From NCBI RefSeq assembly GCF_031886125.1, contig NZ_CP119391.1, positions 2,852,001 to 2,916,000 of the forward strand: a DNA stretch of 64,000 nt, given 5' to 3'. The notes beneath the pieces were generated by a model. That model searched no databases. It was not told the DNA's origin and saw only the letters and a program-made list of their open reading frames with translations. Of the stretch, positions 1 through 8,340 are shown piece by piece. Each line of letters begins with the position of its first letter. Positions within the stretch are counted from its first letter, which is position 1. This DNA is from Halomonas piscis. Its GTDB lineage: Bacteria; Pseudomonadota; Gammaproteobacteria; Pseudomonadales; Halomonadaceae. The position numbers and the translations under genes are program-made.

Positions 1-370
1 CCTCGCTCACCGCGGCGGCGGGCGCCGGCTGCTCGGCGTCAAAGGCATCGAGCCAGGCGTCCAGCAGCGTTTGCCAGCCGGGATTCTGCACCAGCGTATC
101 CACCGCCAGCGGCGGCATGTCGTGGCGGTACGCGGCGTCCAGATCGCCGGCGGGAAGCGCCGGCACGTCGGGCGGGTCGTCCAGCACCCGCTGCTGGGCC
201 CGGGCCACGCTTGCCATGAGCGTCAGATAGTCGCCCATGGCGTGGCCGTCGGCCAGCTTGTCCAGCTGCTCGGCGCGAAAGCGAAACTGCGCTTCCGGCG
301 GCAGCTGGACAAAAGGTGGCGTAGTCGCCGAGGCTTCAATCTGCCCCGGCTCGAGAATGGGGGAAGACAC
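1..370 (-). CDS. fdhE: Formate dehydrogenase accessory protein FdhE (N-terminal part, runs off the window)
   Basis: FdhE is a cytoplasmic protein needed for maturation of respiratory formate dehydrogenases. The GTG start at 370-368 has an AAGGAGG Shine-Dalgarno at 377-383, six bases upstream. The visible 123 residues begin VSSPILEPGQIEA and contain LPPEAQFRFRAEQL and GHAMGDYLTLMASVARAQ, which resemble the FdhE N-terminus. The C-terminal zinc-binding CxxC motifs would lie outside the window. It is the fourth gene after the three structural subunits, the same order as in E. coli fdoGHI-fdhE. The assignment rests on a partial sequence plus context. Confidence 0.8.
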   Translation of the reverse strand, partial: MSSPILEPGQIEASATTPPFVQLPPEAQFRFRAEQLDKLADGHAMGDYLTLMASVARAQQRVLDDPPDVPALPAGDLDAAYRHDMPPLAVDTLVQNPGWQTLLDAWLDAFDAEQPAPAAAVSE

Positions 371-403
371 GGCGGCCCTCCTTGTCAGGTCGGCATGCGG
401 ATT

Positions 404-441
404 ACGCCCCGCCGCCGGCGCAGTGGCCGGCGGCGGGGCGT
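404..441 (-). terminator. Strong GC-rich hairpin between gamma subunit and fdhE
   Basis: Perfect 15-bp inverted repeat (404-418 with 427-441; arm ACGCCCCGCCGCCGG) around an 8-base loop, directly after the gamma subunit stop codon. No T-run follows on either strand. It may be an attenuator or an mRNA-stabilising 3' hairpin that lowers fdhE expression relative to the structural genes, rather than a full terminator. Confidence 0.5.
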
Positions 442-447
442 AGCGTT

Positions 448-1074
448 TCAGCGCTCTTTCTTGCGCATTTTCTCATCGTGCCACAGAGGATGGTGCTTGC
501 GCGCCCAGGCCTGGCTGACCTTGCCGTGAAGCATCGCGCCCACCGAGCCCTTGACCCAGATGGCAGCGTAGATGTGCACGATAATCGTCGTCACCAGCAC
601 GAAAGCGGCGAAGGCGTGCAGCAGGCTGGCAAAGCGAATCAGCCCCACGGCAAAGGCGCCGCTGAAGTATTCGCGCCAGATCACGATCCCGGTCAGCAGC
701 AGCACCGCAAGGCTTGCCACCAGCACCCAGAACAGCAGCTTCTGGCCGGCATTGTACTTGCCCACCTTCGGCAGCCTGTCGTCGCGCTTGGCCACGACGT
801 CGCGCCACTGGCCGAGCCACTGGCGATCCCGGGGCTGAATGCGGTTGCGCCCGGCGAAGCGCCAGGCCATCAGCGCAAACAGCACGCTCATCGCCACGCC
901 GATAAAGGGGTGGAGAATCCGCGTCCAGGGGCCGCCACCGAACAGGTGGCTAAGCCAGAATAGCGCCGGATGAAACAGCGCCAGCCCGGAAAGCGCCGCC
1001 AGTATGAACAGCAGCGCGACCGCCCAGTGATTGCTGCGCTCGTTGGCCGTATACCGCTGGATATCCCGTTTCAT
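448..1074 (-). CDS. fdnI: Formate dehydrogenase gamma subunit, membrane cytochrome b556
   Basis: 208-residue integral membrane subunit that passes electrons from the beta subunit to quinone. Four hydrophobic segments are visible, at about 17-35, 52-74, 113-133 and 146-174. Histidines H16, H55, H153 and H167 are the candidates for haem b ligation. The start is ATG 1074, one base after the beta-subunit stop, with a GAGG-type ribosome site inside the end of the beta gene, so the two are translationally coupled. A longer upstream reading frame exists but would overlap the beta gene by about 100 bases and lacks family-like sequence. Whether it is the FDH-N or FDH-O type cannot be told. Confidence 0.92.
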   Translation of the reverse strand: MKRDIQRYTANERSNHWAVALLFILAALSGLALFHPALFWLSHLFGGGPWTRILHPFIGVAMSVLFALMAWRFAGRNRIQPRDRQWLGQWRDVVAKRDDRLPKVGKYNAGQKLLFWVLVASLAVLLLTGIVIWREYFSGAFAVGLIRFASLLHAFAAFVLVTTIIVHIYAAIWVKGSVGAMLHGKVSQAWARKHHPLWHDEKMRKKER

Positions 1075-1075
1075 G

Positions 1076-1999
1076 TCAGTGCCCTCCTCGGTCAGCGTCG
1101 TGGCGCTCGTCACGCTCGGCGGCCACAGGCGGCGTCGCGTCGTCCACGTCGTCCTCCTCGACGCGGTTGGGGCCCACACGCACGTAGTGGAAGAAACCGG
1201 CGAGCGCCGTGGCGCCCATGGCCAGCATCGCCAGCGGCTTGGTCAGCCCCTTCCAGGCGCCGACCATCGGGCTGATGCTCGGATCCTCGGGCAGGCCGCT
1301 GTAAAGCCCCGGCTTGTCGGCGTGGTGCAGCACGTACATCACGTGGGTGCCGCCCACCCCCGCCGGATCGTAAAGCCCGGCGTTGTCAAATCCGCGCGAC
1401 TTGAGGTCGGCAATGCGTCCGTCGGCGTGCTCCTTCATGTCTTCCTTGGAGCCGAAGACGATGGCGCCGGTAGGGCAGGTTTTCACACAGGCCGGCTCCA
1501 GCCCCACGCTCACCCGGTCGGAGCACAGCGTACACTTGTACGCCTTGTTGTCCTTCTCGGAGAGGCGCGGCACGTCGAACGGACAGCCGGTGATGCAGTA
1601 GCCGCAGCCGATGCAGTTGTCCTGGTTGAAATCGACGATGCCGTTTGAGTACTGGATGATGGCGCCGGGGCTCGGGCAGGCCTCCAGGCAGCCCGGCTCG
1701 ACGCAGTGCATGCAGCCGTCCTTGCGAATCAGCCACTCCAGATCGCCCTCGTCGGTTTCGTGCTCGGCAAAGCGCATCACCGTCCAGGAATCGGCGGTGA
1801 GGTCGTCGGGGTTATCGTACACCCCGACGGTGCTGCCGATCTCGTCGCGCACTTCGTTCCACTCCATGCACGCCACCTGGCAGGCCTTGCAGCCGATGCA
1901 CACCGAGGTATCGATGAGCTTGGCCACGTCCAGCTGCTCGCGCACCGAGGGGCTGGGCGTGGTGGTGGCCGAACGCGCGATAACGTCTTGAGTCGCCAT
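1076..1999 (-). CDS. fdxH: Formate dehydrogenase beta subunit, four [4Fe-4S] ferredoxin-like
   Basis: 307 residues. It carries electrons from the Mo/W active site to the cytochrome b subunit. The first cluster motif is C34-x2-C37-x2-C40-x3-C44. Further ferredoxin motifs follow ([37 protein letters not shown]...CVKTCP). One hydrophobic helix near residues 252-272 anchors the protein, after which HYVRVGPNR leads to a hydrophilic tail. It has no Tat signal of its own and is expected to be exported as a complex with the alpha subunit. It starts one base after the alpha stop, so it is part of a tight operon. Confidence 0.95.
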   Translation of the reverse strand: MATQDVIARSATTTPSPSVREQLDVAKLIDTSVCIGCKACQVACMEWNEVRDEIGSTVGVYDNPDDLTADSWTVMRFAEHETDEGDLEWLIRKDGCMHCVEPGCLEACPSPGAIIQYSNGIVDFNQDNCIGCGYCITGCPFDVPRLSEKDNKAYKCTLCSDRVSVGLEPACVKTCPTGAIVFGSKEDMKEHADGRIADLKSRGFDNAGLYDPAGVGGTHVMYVLHHADKPGLYSGLPEDPSISPMVGAWKGLTKPLAMLAMGATALAGFFHYVRVGPNRVEEDDVDDATPPVAAERDERHDADRGGH

Positions 2000-2000
2000 A

Positions 2001-5000
2001 TCAAACCCTCTCCACGTTCACCAGGAACGACTTGAACTCCGGCGTCTGGGTGTTCCCGTCGCCCACGAAGGGGGTCAGGGTGTTGGTGACGTAGCCGTTC
2101 TTGGCCAGCCCCACATAGCCCCAGTGCAGCGGAATGCCCACGTGGTGCACGGTCTTGCCGTCGACCTCCAGCGGCTTGATGCGCTTGGTGACCACCGCCA
2201 CCGCCTCGATATAGCCGCGGTTGGACGATACCCGCACCCGGTCGCCGGCCTTGATGCCGAGCTCGTTGCCCATGGCCTCGCCGATTTCCACAAACTGCTG
2301 GGGCTGCAGGATGGCGTTGATCCGGCAGTGCTTGGTCCAGAAGTGGAAGTGCTCGGTCAGCCGGTAGGTGGTGGCCGCATGGGGGAACTCCTCGGCGTCG
2401 CCGAACAGCTCCATGTCGTTGCGGAACACCCGCGCGGCGGGGTTGCTGGTCACTTCCGGCTTGTCCGGGTTCAGCGGGTTACGGCCGATGGGCGTTTCGA
2501 ACGGCTCGTAGTGCTCGGGGAATGGCCCTTCGACCATGTTGTCCCGGGCGAAGAAGCGCGCCACGCCTTCGGGGTTCATGATGAACGGGCTTATTTCCTC
2601 TTCCGGCGCCGAATCCGCGGGGAAGTCCGGCACGTCGGTGCCCGTCCACTTGCTGCCGTCCCACCACACCAGGCGCTTGTCGTCGCTGTCCCAGGGCTTG
2701 CCGGCGACGTCCGCCGAGGCGCGGTTGTAGAGGATGCGGCGGTTGGCCGGCCACGACCAGGCCCAGCCCAGCGTCTGGCCCATGTTGTAGGGGTCGGCGT
2801 TGTCGCGCCGGGCCATCTGGTTGCCTTCCTCGGTCCAGGCGCCGCAGAAGATCCAGCAGCCGCTGGCGGTAGAGCCGTCGTCGCGCAGCTGGCCGAAGCC
2901 CGCAAGCTGCTTGCCGGCGCTCAGCTCGACCTCGTCGGTGTCCTCGTTGCGCAGATCCTCGACGGCGTAGCCGCTGAACTCCCGGGCCACTTCGTCCGGC
3001 GACGGCTCGTCGGGACGCTGGTAGGACCAGTCGAGGTTGAGAATGGGATCGGGGAAAACCCCGCCCTCGCGCTGGTACAGATCGCGCAGGCGATGGAACA
3101 TGCCGCCCATGATGGTGATGTCCGGCCGCGCTTCGCCCGGCGGCTCGCCGCCTTTCCAGTGCCACTGCAGCCAGCGGCCGCTGTTGACCAGCGAGCCGTC
3201 TTCCTCGGCAAAGCAGGTGGTAGGCAGGCGGAACACCGTGGTCTGGATATTGGCGGTATCGACGTCGTTGTACTCGTCGACGTTCTGCCAGAACTCCGAG
3301 GTTTCGGTCTTCAGCGGGTCCATCACCACCAGGTACTTCAGCCGCGACAGCGCCGCGCTGATCTTGGCCTTGTTGGGGAAGGAACCGATGGGGTTGAACC
3401 CCTGACAGAAATAGCCGTTGACCTTGCCCTCGTACATCATGTCGAAGAACTTGAGCACGTCGTAAAGCGGCTCGTCGAGCTTGGGCAGCCAGTCGTAGCC
3501 CCAGTTGTTGTCCTCGGTGACGGCGTCGCCGTACCAGGCCTTCATCAGGCTGACGTGGAACTTCTCGTAGTGCTGCCAGTAGGACACCTGCCCCGGGCGC
3601 AGCGGCTGCTGGGCACGGCTGGCAATGTAATCCTCGTAGCTCTGCTCTTCGTCCCGGGGCAGGGTCATGTAGCCCGGCAGCAGGTTGGAGAGCAGCCCCA
3701 GGTCGGTCAGCCCCTGGATGTTGGAGTGGCCGCGCAGGGCGTTGACCCCGCCCCCGGGCATACCGATGTTGCCCAGCAGCAGCTGCAGCATGGCGCCGGC
3801 GCGGATCATCTGCGAACCCACCGAGTGCTGGGTCCAGCCCAGCGCGTAGAGGATCGTCATGGTCTTGCCGGGCACCGACGTCTCGGCAATATCGTCCCAG
3901 ATCTGCATCATGCGCTTTTGCGGAGTGCCGCAGATGCGGCTGACCATTTCCGGCGTGTAGCGGCTGTAGTGCTTTTTCATCAGCTGATAGACACAGCGCG
4001 GATGCTCGAGCGACATGTCCACCCGGGCATAGCCGTCATCGTCGAGCTCGTAGTCCCAGGCGTTCTTGTCCGGGTAGGCGCGACCGTCGGCGTCGTAGCC
4101 GTTGAACAGGCCGTCTTCAAAGGTGAAGCCGCGCTTCACGATGAACGGCATGTCGGTGTAGTTACGCACGTACTCGTGCTGGATACGCCCGTGTTCCATC
4201 AGGTAGTGGATCAGCCCGCCGAGAAAGGCGATGTCCGTACCGGTACGGATCGGCGCGTAGGTGTCCGCCACCGAGGCGGTACGGGTGTAGCGCGGATCCA
4301 CCACCAGCAGCTTCGCCTGGTTGTGCGCCTTGGCCTCGGTCACCCACTTGAATCCGCAGGGATGAGCCTCAGCGGCGTTGCCGCCCATTACCAGCACCAG
4401 GTTGGCGTTCTTGATGTCGCACCAGTGGTTTGTCATGGCACCACGGCCAAACGTCGGGGCAAGACCTGCCACCGTCGGGCCGTGTCAAACGCGCGCCTGG
4501 TTGTCGAAACCGAGAATCCCCAGCGAACGCACGACCTTGTGGGTCATGTAGCCGGCTTCGTTAGACGAGGCGGATGCCGCCAGAAAACCCGTGGACAGCC
4601 AGCGGTTGACGGTATCGCCGCTGTCGTTCTTTTCCACGAAGTTGGCGTCACGGTCGTCCTTCACCAGCCGCGCAATGCGATCCAGCGCCTCGTTCCAGCT
4701 GATGCGCTTCCACTCGCTGCTGCCCGGCTCGCGCACCTGGGGATAGTGCAGACGGTTGGGGCTCTGGATGAAGTCGACGAGCCCGGCGCCCTTGGGGCAC
4801 AGCGTGCCGCGGTTCACCGGGTGGTCGGCGTCGCCTTCCACGTGAAAGATATCTTGGCTGACGTTCTTTCCGCCGCTGCCGCGGCTGTAGAGAATAATGC
4901 CGCAGCCGACAGAGCAGTAAGGGCAGGTATTGCGCGCTTCCTTGGTGTTGGCCAGTTTGAAATGGCGGATCGACTCGGCATAGGCCGGCTCCGGCGCCAT

Positions 5001-5075
5001 GCCCAGCGCGGCAAGGCTGGACGCCCCGATCCCCGCACCGCAAAACTTGAAAAATTCCCGACGATTCATTTCCAT
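2001..5075 (-). CDS. fdnG: Formate dehydrogenase alpha subunit, selenocysteine protein (UGA at 4485-4487)
   Basis: 1024-residue molybdopterin catalytic subunit that oxidises formate to CO2 in the periplasm. The start is ATG 5075, with AGAGGAGAG eight bases upstream. Residues 1-33 are a twin-arginine signal ([12 protein letters not shown]...AYA). One [4Fe-4S] cluster is held by C51, C54, C58 and C93, with conserved K95. Codon 197 is UGA in the context NQARV-U-HGPTVAG, matching the Sec196 site of E. coli FdnG. Reading resumes as [14 protein letters not shown] in the same frame to the stop at 2001. A stop-terminated annotation would wrongly split this into two genes (to 4485 and from 4472). Expression needs selA, selB, selC and selD, which are not in the window. 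Confidence 0.95.
4452..4487 (-). promoter_or_regulatory. Bacterial SECIS element at the fdnG UGA codon
   Basis: Directly after the UGA the RNA reads CACGGCCCGACGGUGGCA, then GGUCU, then UGCCCCGACG. It folds as CGG, a single bulged U, GGCA, apical loop GGUCU, UGCC, CCG. The bulged U and the GGUCU loop are the features SelB recognises in E. coli fdhF and fdnG. This is direct sequence evidence that the UGA is read as selenocysteine. Confidence 0.92.
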
Positions 5076-5270
5076 CGCGGACTCTCCTCTCGTTGCTTCC
5101 GATCTATCGGGCCCTGGCCGCCCTCTTGGTGGAGCTTGGGCGCAGCGGCCATCGGATATGGCAACCGTCATTGCCGTATAGGGACTCCTCCCCGGTTGCA
5201 AGCCTCGAAAGCCTGAAAAACACAGCCGATGCGTGCGTATAGTCGGTCTTTATACGGGGTCGCTATCCCC
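5076..5270 (-). promoter_or_regulatory. fdnG upstream region
   Basis: No gene is seen here. On the minus strand, about 160 bases before the fdnG start (5230-5260), TATAAAG and TATACG words could form part of a promoter, but no convincing -35/-10 pair stands out. The imperfect palindrome at 5156-5179 is listed separately. The left limit of the neighbouring insertion sequence is not resolved, so the far end of the region may belong to it. Confidence 0.3.
5156..5179 (-). promoter_or_regulatory. Imperfect 9-bp inverted repeat upstream of fdnG
   Basis: ATATGGCAA (5156-5164), six bases, TTGCCGTAT (5171-5179), with one mismatch between the arms. It lies about 80 bases before the fdnG start. It could bind a regulator or form a leader hairpin. 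It does not match the ModE, FNR or NarL consensus I would expect here. Confidence 0.35.
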
Positions 5271-6600
5271 TGACCCTGATGAACGTCGCGCACCTTCTCT
5301 CCTCAACGAGCATTAGGCCTTTCAGCCATCGCAATGATCAGGTTTTGAGAAGGTCGGTCTGACCTGTTTTTCATCCCTCGTGGCTCGGCAACAAGGTGAT
5401 GGCACTAGCGTGCCAGCATCCCCTGTACTGGTGGCCAACCGGCCATCAGCACTGGAATTCGGTGTCTACATAATCCGCCCGGTACGTCGTGTTGCCGTGC
5501 AGCAGCGCCCAGGCCACTCGCACGGTTTTGTTGGCCAGGGCAACGGCCGCCTTGTTCTTGCCCACGCGGTCGACCAGCGCTCTCAGCCAGTGGCTTTTGC
5601 TGTCCTGCTTGTCGCCCAGCCGCTGGATTACCGAATGCGCCCCGCGGATCAGCGCGGCCTTGAGGGAGAGCTGGCCGGTTCGGCCTATCCCCGTCATGGC
5701 CACCTTGCCGCCGCTGCTGAACTGGCGCGGTGTCAGGCCCAGGTAGGCCGACGCCTGTCGTCCTTTGCTGAACGCCTTGCCGTTACCCAGGGCGCTGTAG
5801 AGCTGGGTGGCAACGACGGGGCCGACGCCTTCCACGGCCTGCAGCCGCTGACACGCCGGAATGGCGCGGCTCAGCTGCTCCATTTGCTTGTCCAGGCGGT
5901 GAATGCGCTCATTTTGATGGTCCAGCTCGGCCATTTGGTCGGCCAGCAGCTCGCGTATCGTGAACGTCAGTTCGTTCTCCGCGTCCTCCAGCACACGCCA
6001 CAGGGTCCGCTTCAGGGCCGCCTGACCGCGCCCGGAGACAATGCCGTATTCCTGCAGCAGGCCATGTACCTGGTTGATCAGCTGGGTGCGCTGTTTGATG
6101 TAACGATCTCGGATGCGATGCAGGCTCTGCAGGTCCTGCTGCTCCAGGTTTTTCTGAGGCACAAAACGCATGTGGGGTCGCAACCCGGCCTCCACGATCG
6201 CCAGCGCATCGTTGGCATCGGTCTTATGCCCCTTGCGAAACGGGGTGACAAACTGCGGTGCAATAAGCCGTACCTCATGCCCCATGGCCTGGAACTGCCG
6301 CGACCAGTGATGCGAGCCGCCGCAGGCCTCCATGAAGACGCGACAGCTTGGCTGACGCCGCAGGTAATCCAGCAGCTCCGCGCGCTTCAGCACTTTGTTG
6401 GTACGAACGCGTTGTTGACGGGTATTCACGATGCACACCTGAAACGCCTGCTTTGCCAAATCAATGCCAATCGCCGTATGCTGGTTCATGACTCTTCCCC
6501 CTCTTTTGGTGGTCTCAACGCCATTCTGCCCGATGAGGCATCGGAGTGGGGAGGAGTCCCTTTCATTGAGCATGGCGCACCCTGCCGGCATGAACATGAA
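5270..6600 (-). mobile_element. IS110-family (IS1111-like) insertion sequence, ends approximate
   Basis: The element is defined by its DEDD transposase at 5446-6489 plus flanking non-coding DNA. IS110 elements make no target duplication and IS1111-type ends are short and subterminal, so I could not fix the borders; the coordinates are estimates. Hairpin-prone stretches lie on the 3' side of the transposase: TGGCAC-TAGC-GTGCCA at 5400-5415 and AGGTC-GGTCT-GACCT at 5351-5365. In this family a non-coding end encodes the bridge RNA that guides insertion, and for the IS1111 group that is the 3' side. The element separates the fdn operon from modA. Confidence 0.65.
5446..6489 (-). CDS. IS110-family transposase (DEDD, IS1111-like)
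   Basis: 347 residues. The N-terminal RuvC-like DEDD domain shows IGIDLAKQAFQVCIV (D10), VFMEACGGSHHW and KTDANDALAI. The C-terminal transposase_20 region contains VEGVGPVVATQLYSALG and SAYLGLTPRQ. FRKGHKTDANDA and RPHMRFVPQKNLEQQ look like the IS1111 branch. The start is ATG 6489 with GGGGGAAGAG just upstream. Reading can continue further upstream in frame, but that stretch is not transposase-like. It appears full length. Confidence 0.92.
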   Translation of the reverse strand: MNQHTAIGIDLAKQAFQVCIVNTRQQRVRTNKVLKRAELLDYLRRQPSCRVFMEACGGSHHWSRQFQAMGHEVRLIAPQFVTPFRKGHKTDANDALAIVEAGLRPHMRFVPQKNLEQQDLQSLHRIRDRYIKQRTQLINQVHGLLQEYGIVSGRGQAALKRTLWRVLEDAENELTFTIRELLADQMAELDHQNERIHRLDKQMEQLSRAIPACQRLQAVEGVGPVVATQLYSALGNGKAFSKGRQASAYLGLTPRQFSSGGKVAMTGIGRTGQLSLKAALIRGAHSVIQRLGDKQDSKSHWLRALVDRVGKNKAAVALANKTVRVAWALLHGNTTYRADYVDTEFQC

Positions 6601-6768
6601 AATAGGGGCCGCGCGGGCGGCCCTGCTGGTTTGCACATTCAGTTTAGCATGCGCTAACGGCTCACACATCGTCCTTCCACGCCTGCGTCTTATGCCTTGG
6701 TCGTAAGGAATGCACGTTTTATCCGCCTGGCACGGCTGCGCTTGCAACTCGCCGGCCGCCGCGTTAGC
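6490..6768. other. Non-coding region between the IS transposase and modA
   Basis: No gene is supported. It holds the 5' non-coding end of the insertion sequence, including the small hairpin CCGATG-AGG-CATCGG near 6529-6544, and a perfect 7-bp hairpin GGGCCGC-GCGG-GCGGCCC at 6606-6623 without a T-run. The modA promoter should lie in the last 60 bases and overlap the ModE site. Confidence 0.4.
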
Positions 6769-6796
6769 TTCGCTATATACTCTACTATATAACGGT
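6769..6796 (+). promoter_or_regulatory. ModE operator (molybdate box) before modA
   Basis: TTCGCTATATA (6769-6779), six bases, TATATAACGGT (6786-6796). This is close to the known ModE site CGCTATATA-N6-TATATAACG. Molybdate-loaded ModE would repress modABC here. The site ends only 11 bases before the modA start codon. Confidence 0.88.
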
Positions 6797-6807
6797 ATGT
6801 TCTCTTT

Positions 6808-7620
6808 ATGTGCACCGCGACTTTGCTTTCTTCTCCGCCTCTTTCCTTGCCCAAACCGCTGCGTCTGGCAGTCGCCCTCGCGGCGCTGGGCCTGGCCGGC
6901 GCCGCCCAGGCGGGCACCCTGCACGTCGCCGCTGCGGCCTCCATGACCGACGCCATGAACGAAGCCATTGAAACCTACACCGCCGAGCACGACGACGTGG
7001 ATATCGTGCCGGTGTACGCCTCTTCCTCGACCCTGGCCCGCCAAATTGCCAGCGGCTCCCCGGCCGAGGTTTACGTCTCCGCCAACCAAAAGTGGATGGA
7101 CTGGCTCGAAGACGAAGGCGTCAACGTGGAGCAGCGTGTCGACCTTTTGCAAAACCGCCTGGCGCTGGTCGCCCCGGCAAACGAAGCCGGCGGCGACTTC
7201 ACCCCCGGCGAAAGCGGCAAGCTTGCCGGCCTGCTGGATGACGGCGAGCGGCTGGCCGTGGGCGACCCGGACCACGTCCCCGCCGGCATCTACGCCAGGC
7301 AGGCATTTGAAGCCCTTGGCGAGTGGGATGCCCTCGCGCCGCGGCTGGCCCGGGCAAGCGATGTACGCAGCGCTCTTGCCCTGGTAGAACGCGGCGAAAC
7401 CCCCGCCGGCGTGGTCTACCAGACCGATGCCCGGGCCAGCGACGGCGTTACCACCCTGGGGCTTTTTCCGCTGGCTACCCACGACGCCATCGTCTACCCG
7501 GCAGCCGTCATTGACGCTGAGGATAGCGACGAGGCGTCAGCCTTCCGCGCCTGGCTGGAAGGCGACGAGGCGGTCGGCATCTTCGAGGGTTACGGTTTTG
7601 CCTCGGCCCTTGATCGGTAA
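6808..7620 (+). CDS. modA: Molybdate ABC transporter, periplasmic binding protein
   Basis: 270 residues. It captures molybdate or tungstate in the periplasm and delivers it to ModB. The signal peptide ends near residue 35 (LAGAAQA|GTLHV). The mature protein starts with the ModA pattern AAAASMTDAMNEAI, and oxyanion-contacting serines are expected in ASSSTLARQI (71-80). GDPDHVPAGIYARQA and GVVYQTDA are further family patterns. No Shine-Dalgarno is visible before ATG 6808. The operator sits where a ribosome site would be, so a short leader or another start inside the first 14 codons is possible. Confidence 0.93.
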   Translation: MCTATLLSSPPLSLPKPLRLAVALAALGLAGAAQAGTLHVAAAASMTDAMNEAIETYTAEHDDVDIVPVYASSSTLARQIASGSPAEVYVSANQKWMDWLEDEGVNVEQRVDLLQNRLALVAPANEAGGDFTPGESGKLAGLLDDGERLAVGDPDHVPAGIYARQAFEALGEWDALAPRLARASDVRSALALVERGETPAGVVYQTDARASDGVTTLGLFPLATHDAIVYPAAVIDAEDSDEASAFRAWLEGDEAVGIFEGYGFASALDR

Positions 7621-7629
7621 GGATACGAC

Positions 7630-8340
7630 ATGCTCTCAGCGGCAGAATGGGACGCCATCCAGCTCAGCCTGCGCATCGCGCTAAGCGCGGTGGGCTGGAT
7701 TCTGATCCCCGGCATTGCCGTGGCCTGGCTGCTGGCCCGGCGGGAGTTTCGCGGCAAGGCGCTGCTGGACGGTATCGTCCACCTGCCGCTGGTGCTGCCG
7801 CCGGTGGTGATCGGCTACCTGCTGCTGGTCTCCATGGGCCGGCGCGGCGTGATCGGCCAGTGGCTCCACGAGCTCGCCGGCATATCCCTGCCCTTTACCT
7901 GGCAGGGGGCCGCCGTGGCCAGCGGCGTGATGGCGTTTCCGCTGTTTGTCCGCGCGGTGCGCCTTTCCCTGGAGGCGGTGGATCCCAAGCTTGAGGCCGC
8001 GGCCTACACCCTGGGCGCAAGCAAATGGCGGATTTTTCTCACCGTCACTCTGCCGCTATCGATCCCCGGGCTGGTGACCGGCACCATGCTGGCCTTTGCC
8101 CGAGCGCTATCCGAGTTTGGCGCCACCATCACCTTTGCCTCCAACATTCCCGGCGAAACCCGCACCCTGCCGCTGGCGCTGTACAGCCTGATACAGACGC
8201 CGGGGCAGGAAGCCGCCGCCGCGCGGCTGTGCGTGATTGCGGTGGTGATCGCCATGGTCTCGCTGGTGGCTTCCGAGTGGCTTTCGCGCAACGCCCGCCG
8301 GCGGATGAGCGAGCGCGACGGCCAGGAGGCGGCGCCATGA
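7630..8340 (+). CDS. modB: Molybdate ABC transporter permease
   Basis: 236 residues with about five membrane helices. It forms the membrane channel. The cytoplasmic coupling (EAA) loop is EAAAYTLGASKWRIFLTVTL near residue 122. The start is ATG 7630 with a TAAGGA site seven bases upstream, nine bases after the modA stop. Its last codons overlap the modC start in an ATGA junction, indicating translational coupling. Confidence 0.94.
   Translation: MLSAAEWDAIQLSLRIALSAVGWILIPGIAVAWLLARREFRGKALLDGIVHLPLVLPPVVIGYLLLVSMGRRGVIGQWLHELAGISLPFTWQGAAVASGVMAFPLFVRAVRLSLEAVDPKLEAAAYTLGASKWRIFLTVTLPLSIPGLVTGTMLAFARALSEFGATITFASNIPGETRTLPLALYSLIQTPGQEAAAARLCVIAVVIAMVSLVASEWLSRNARRRMSERDGQEAAP

Noticed and set aside
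4472..4487. Apparent nonsense mutation splitting the formate dehydrogenase alpha gene
   Set aside because: The UGA is at the known selenocysteine position with a SECIS element, and the frame continues.
2124..5216. Long plus-strand reading frame of about 1030 codons opposite fdnG
   Set aside because: It is the antisense of a GC-rich, strongly biased coding gene. It has no recognisable domains, and the minus-strand product is unmistakable.
5446..7482. 678-codon minus-strand frame joining the transposase to an N-terminal extension
   Set aside because: The extension is antisense of modA and lacks protein-like features; the transposase start at 6489 has a ribosome site.
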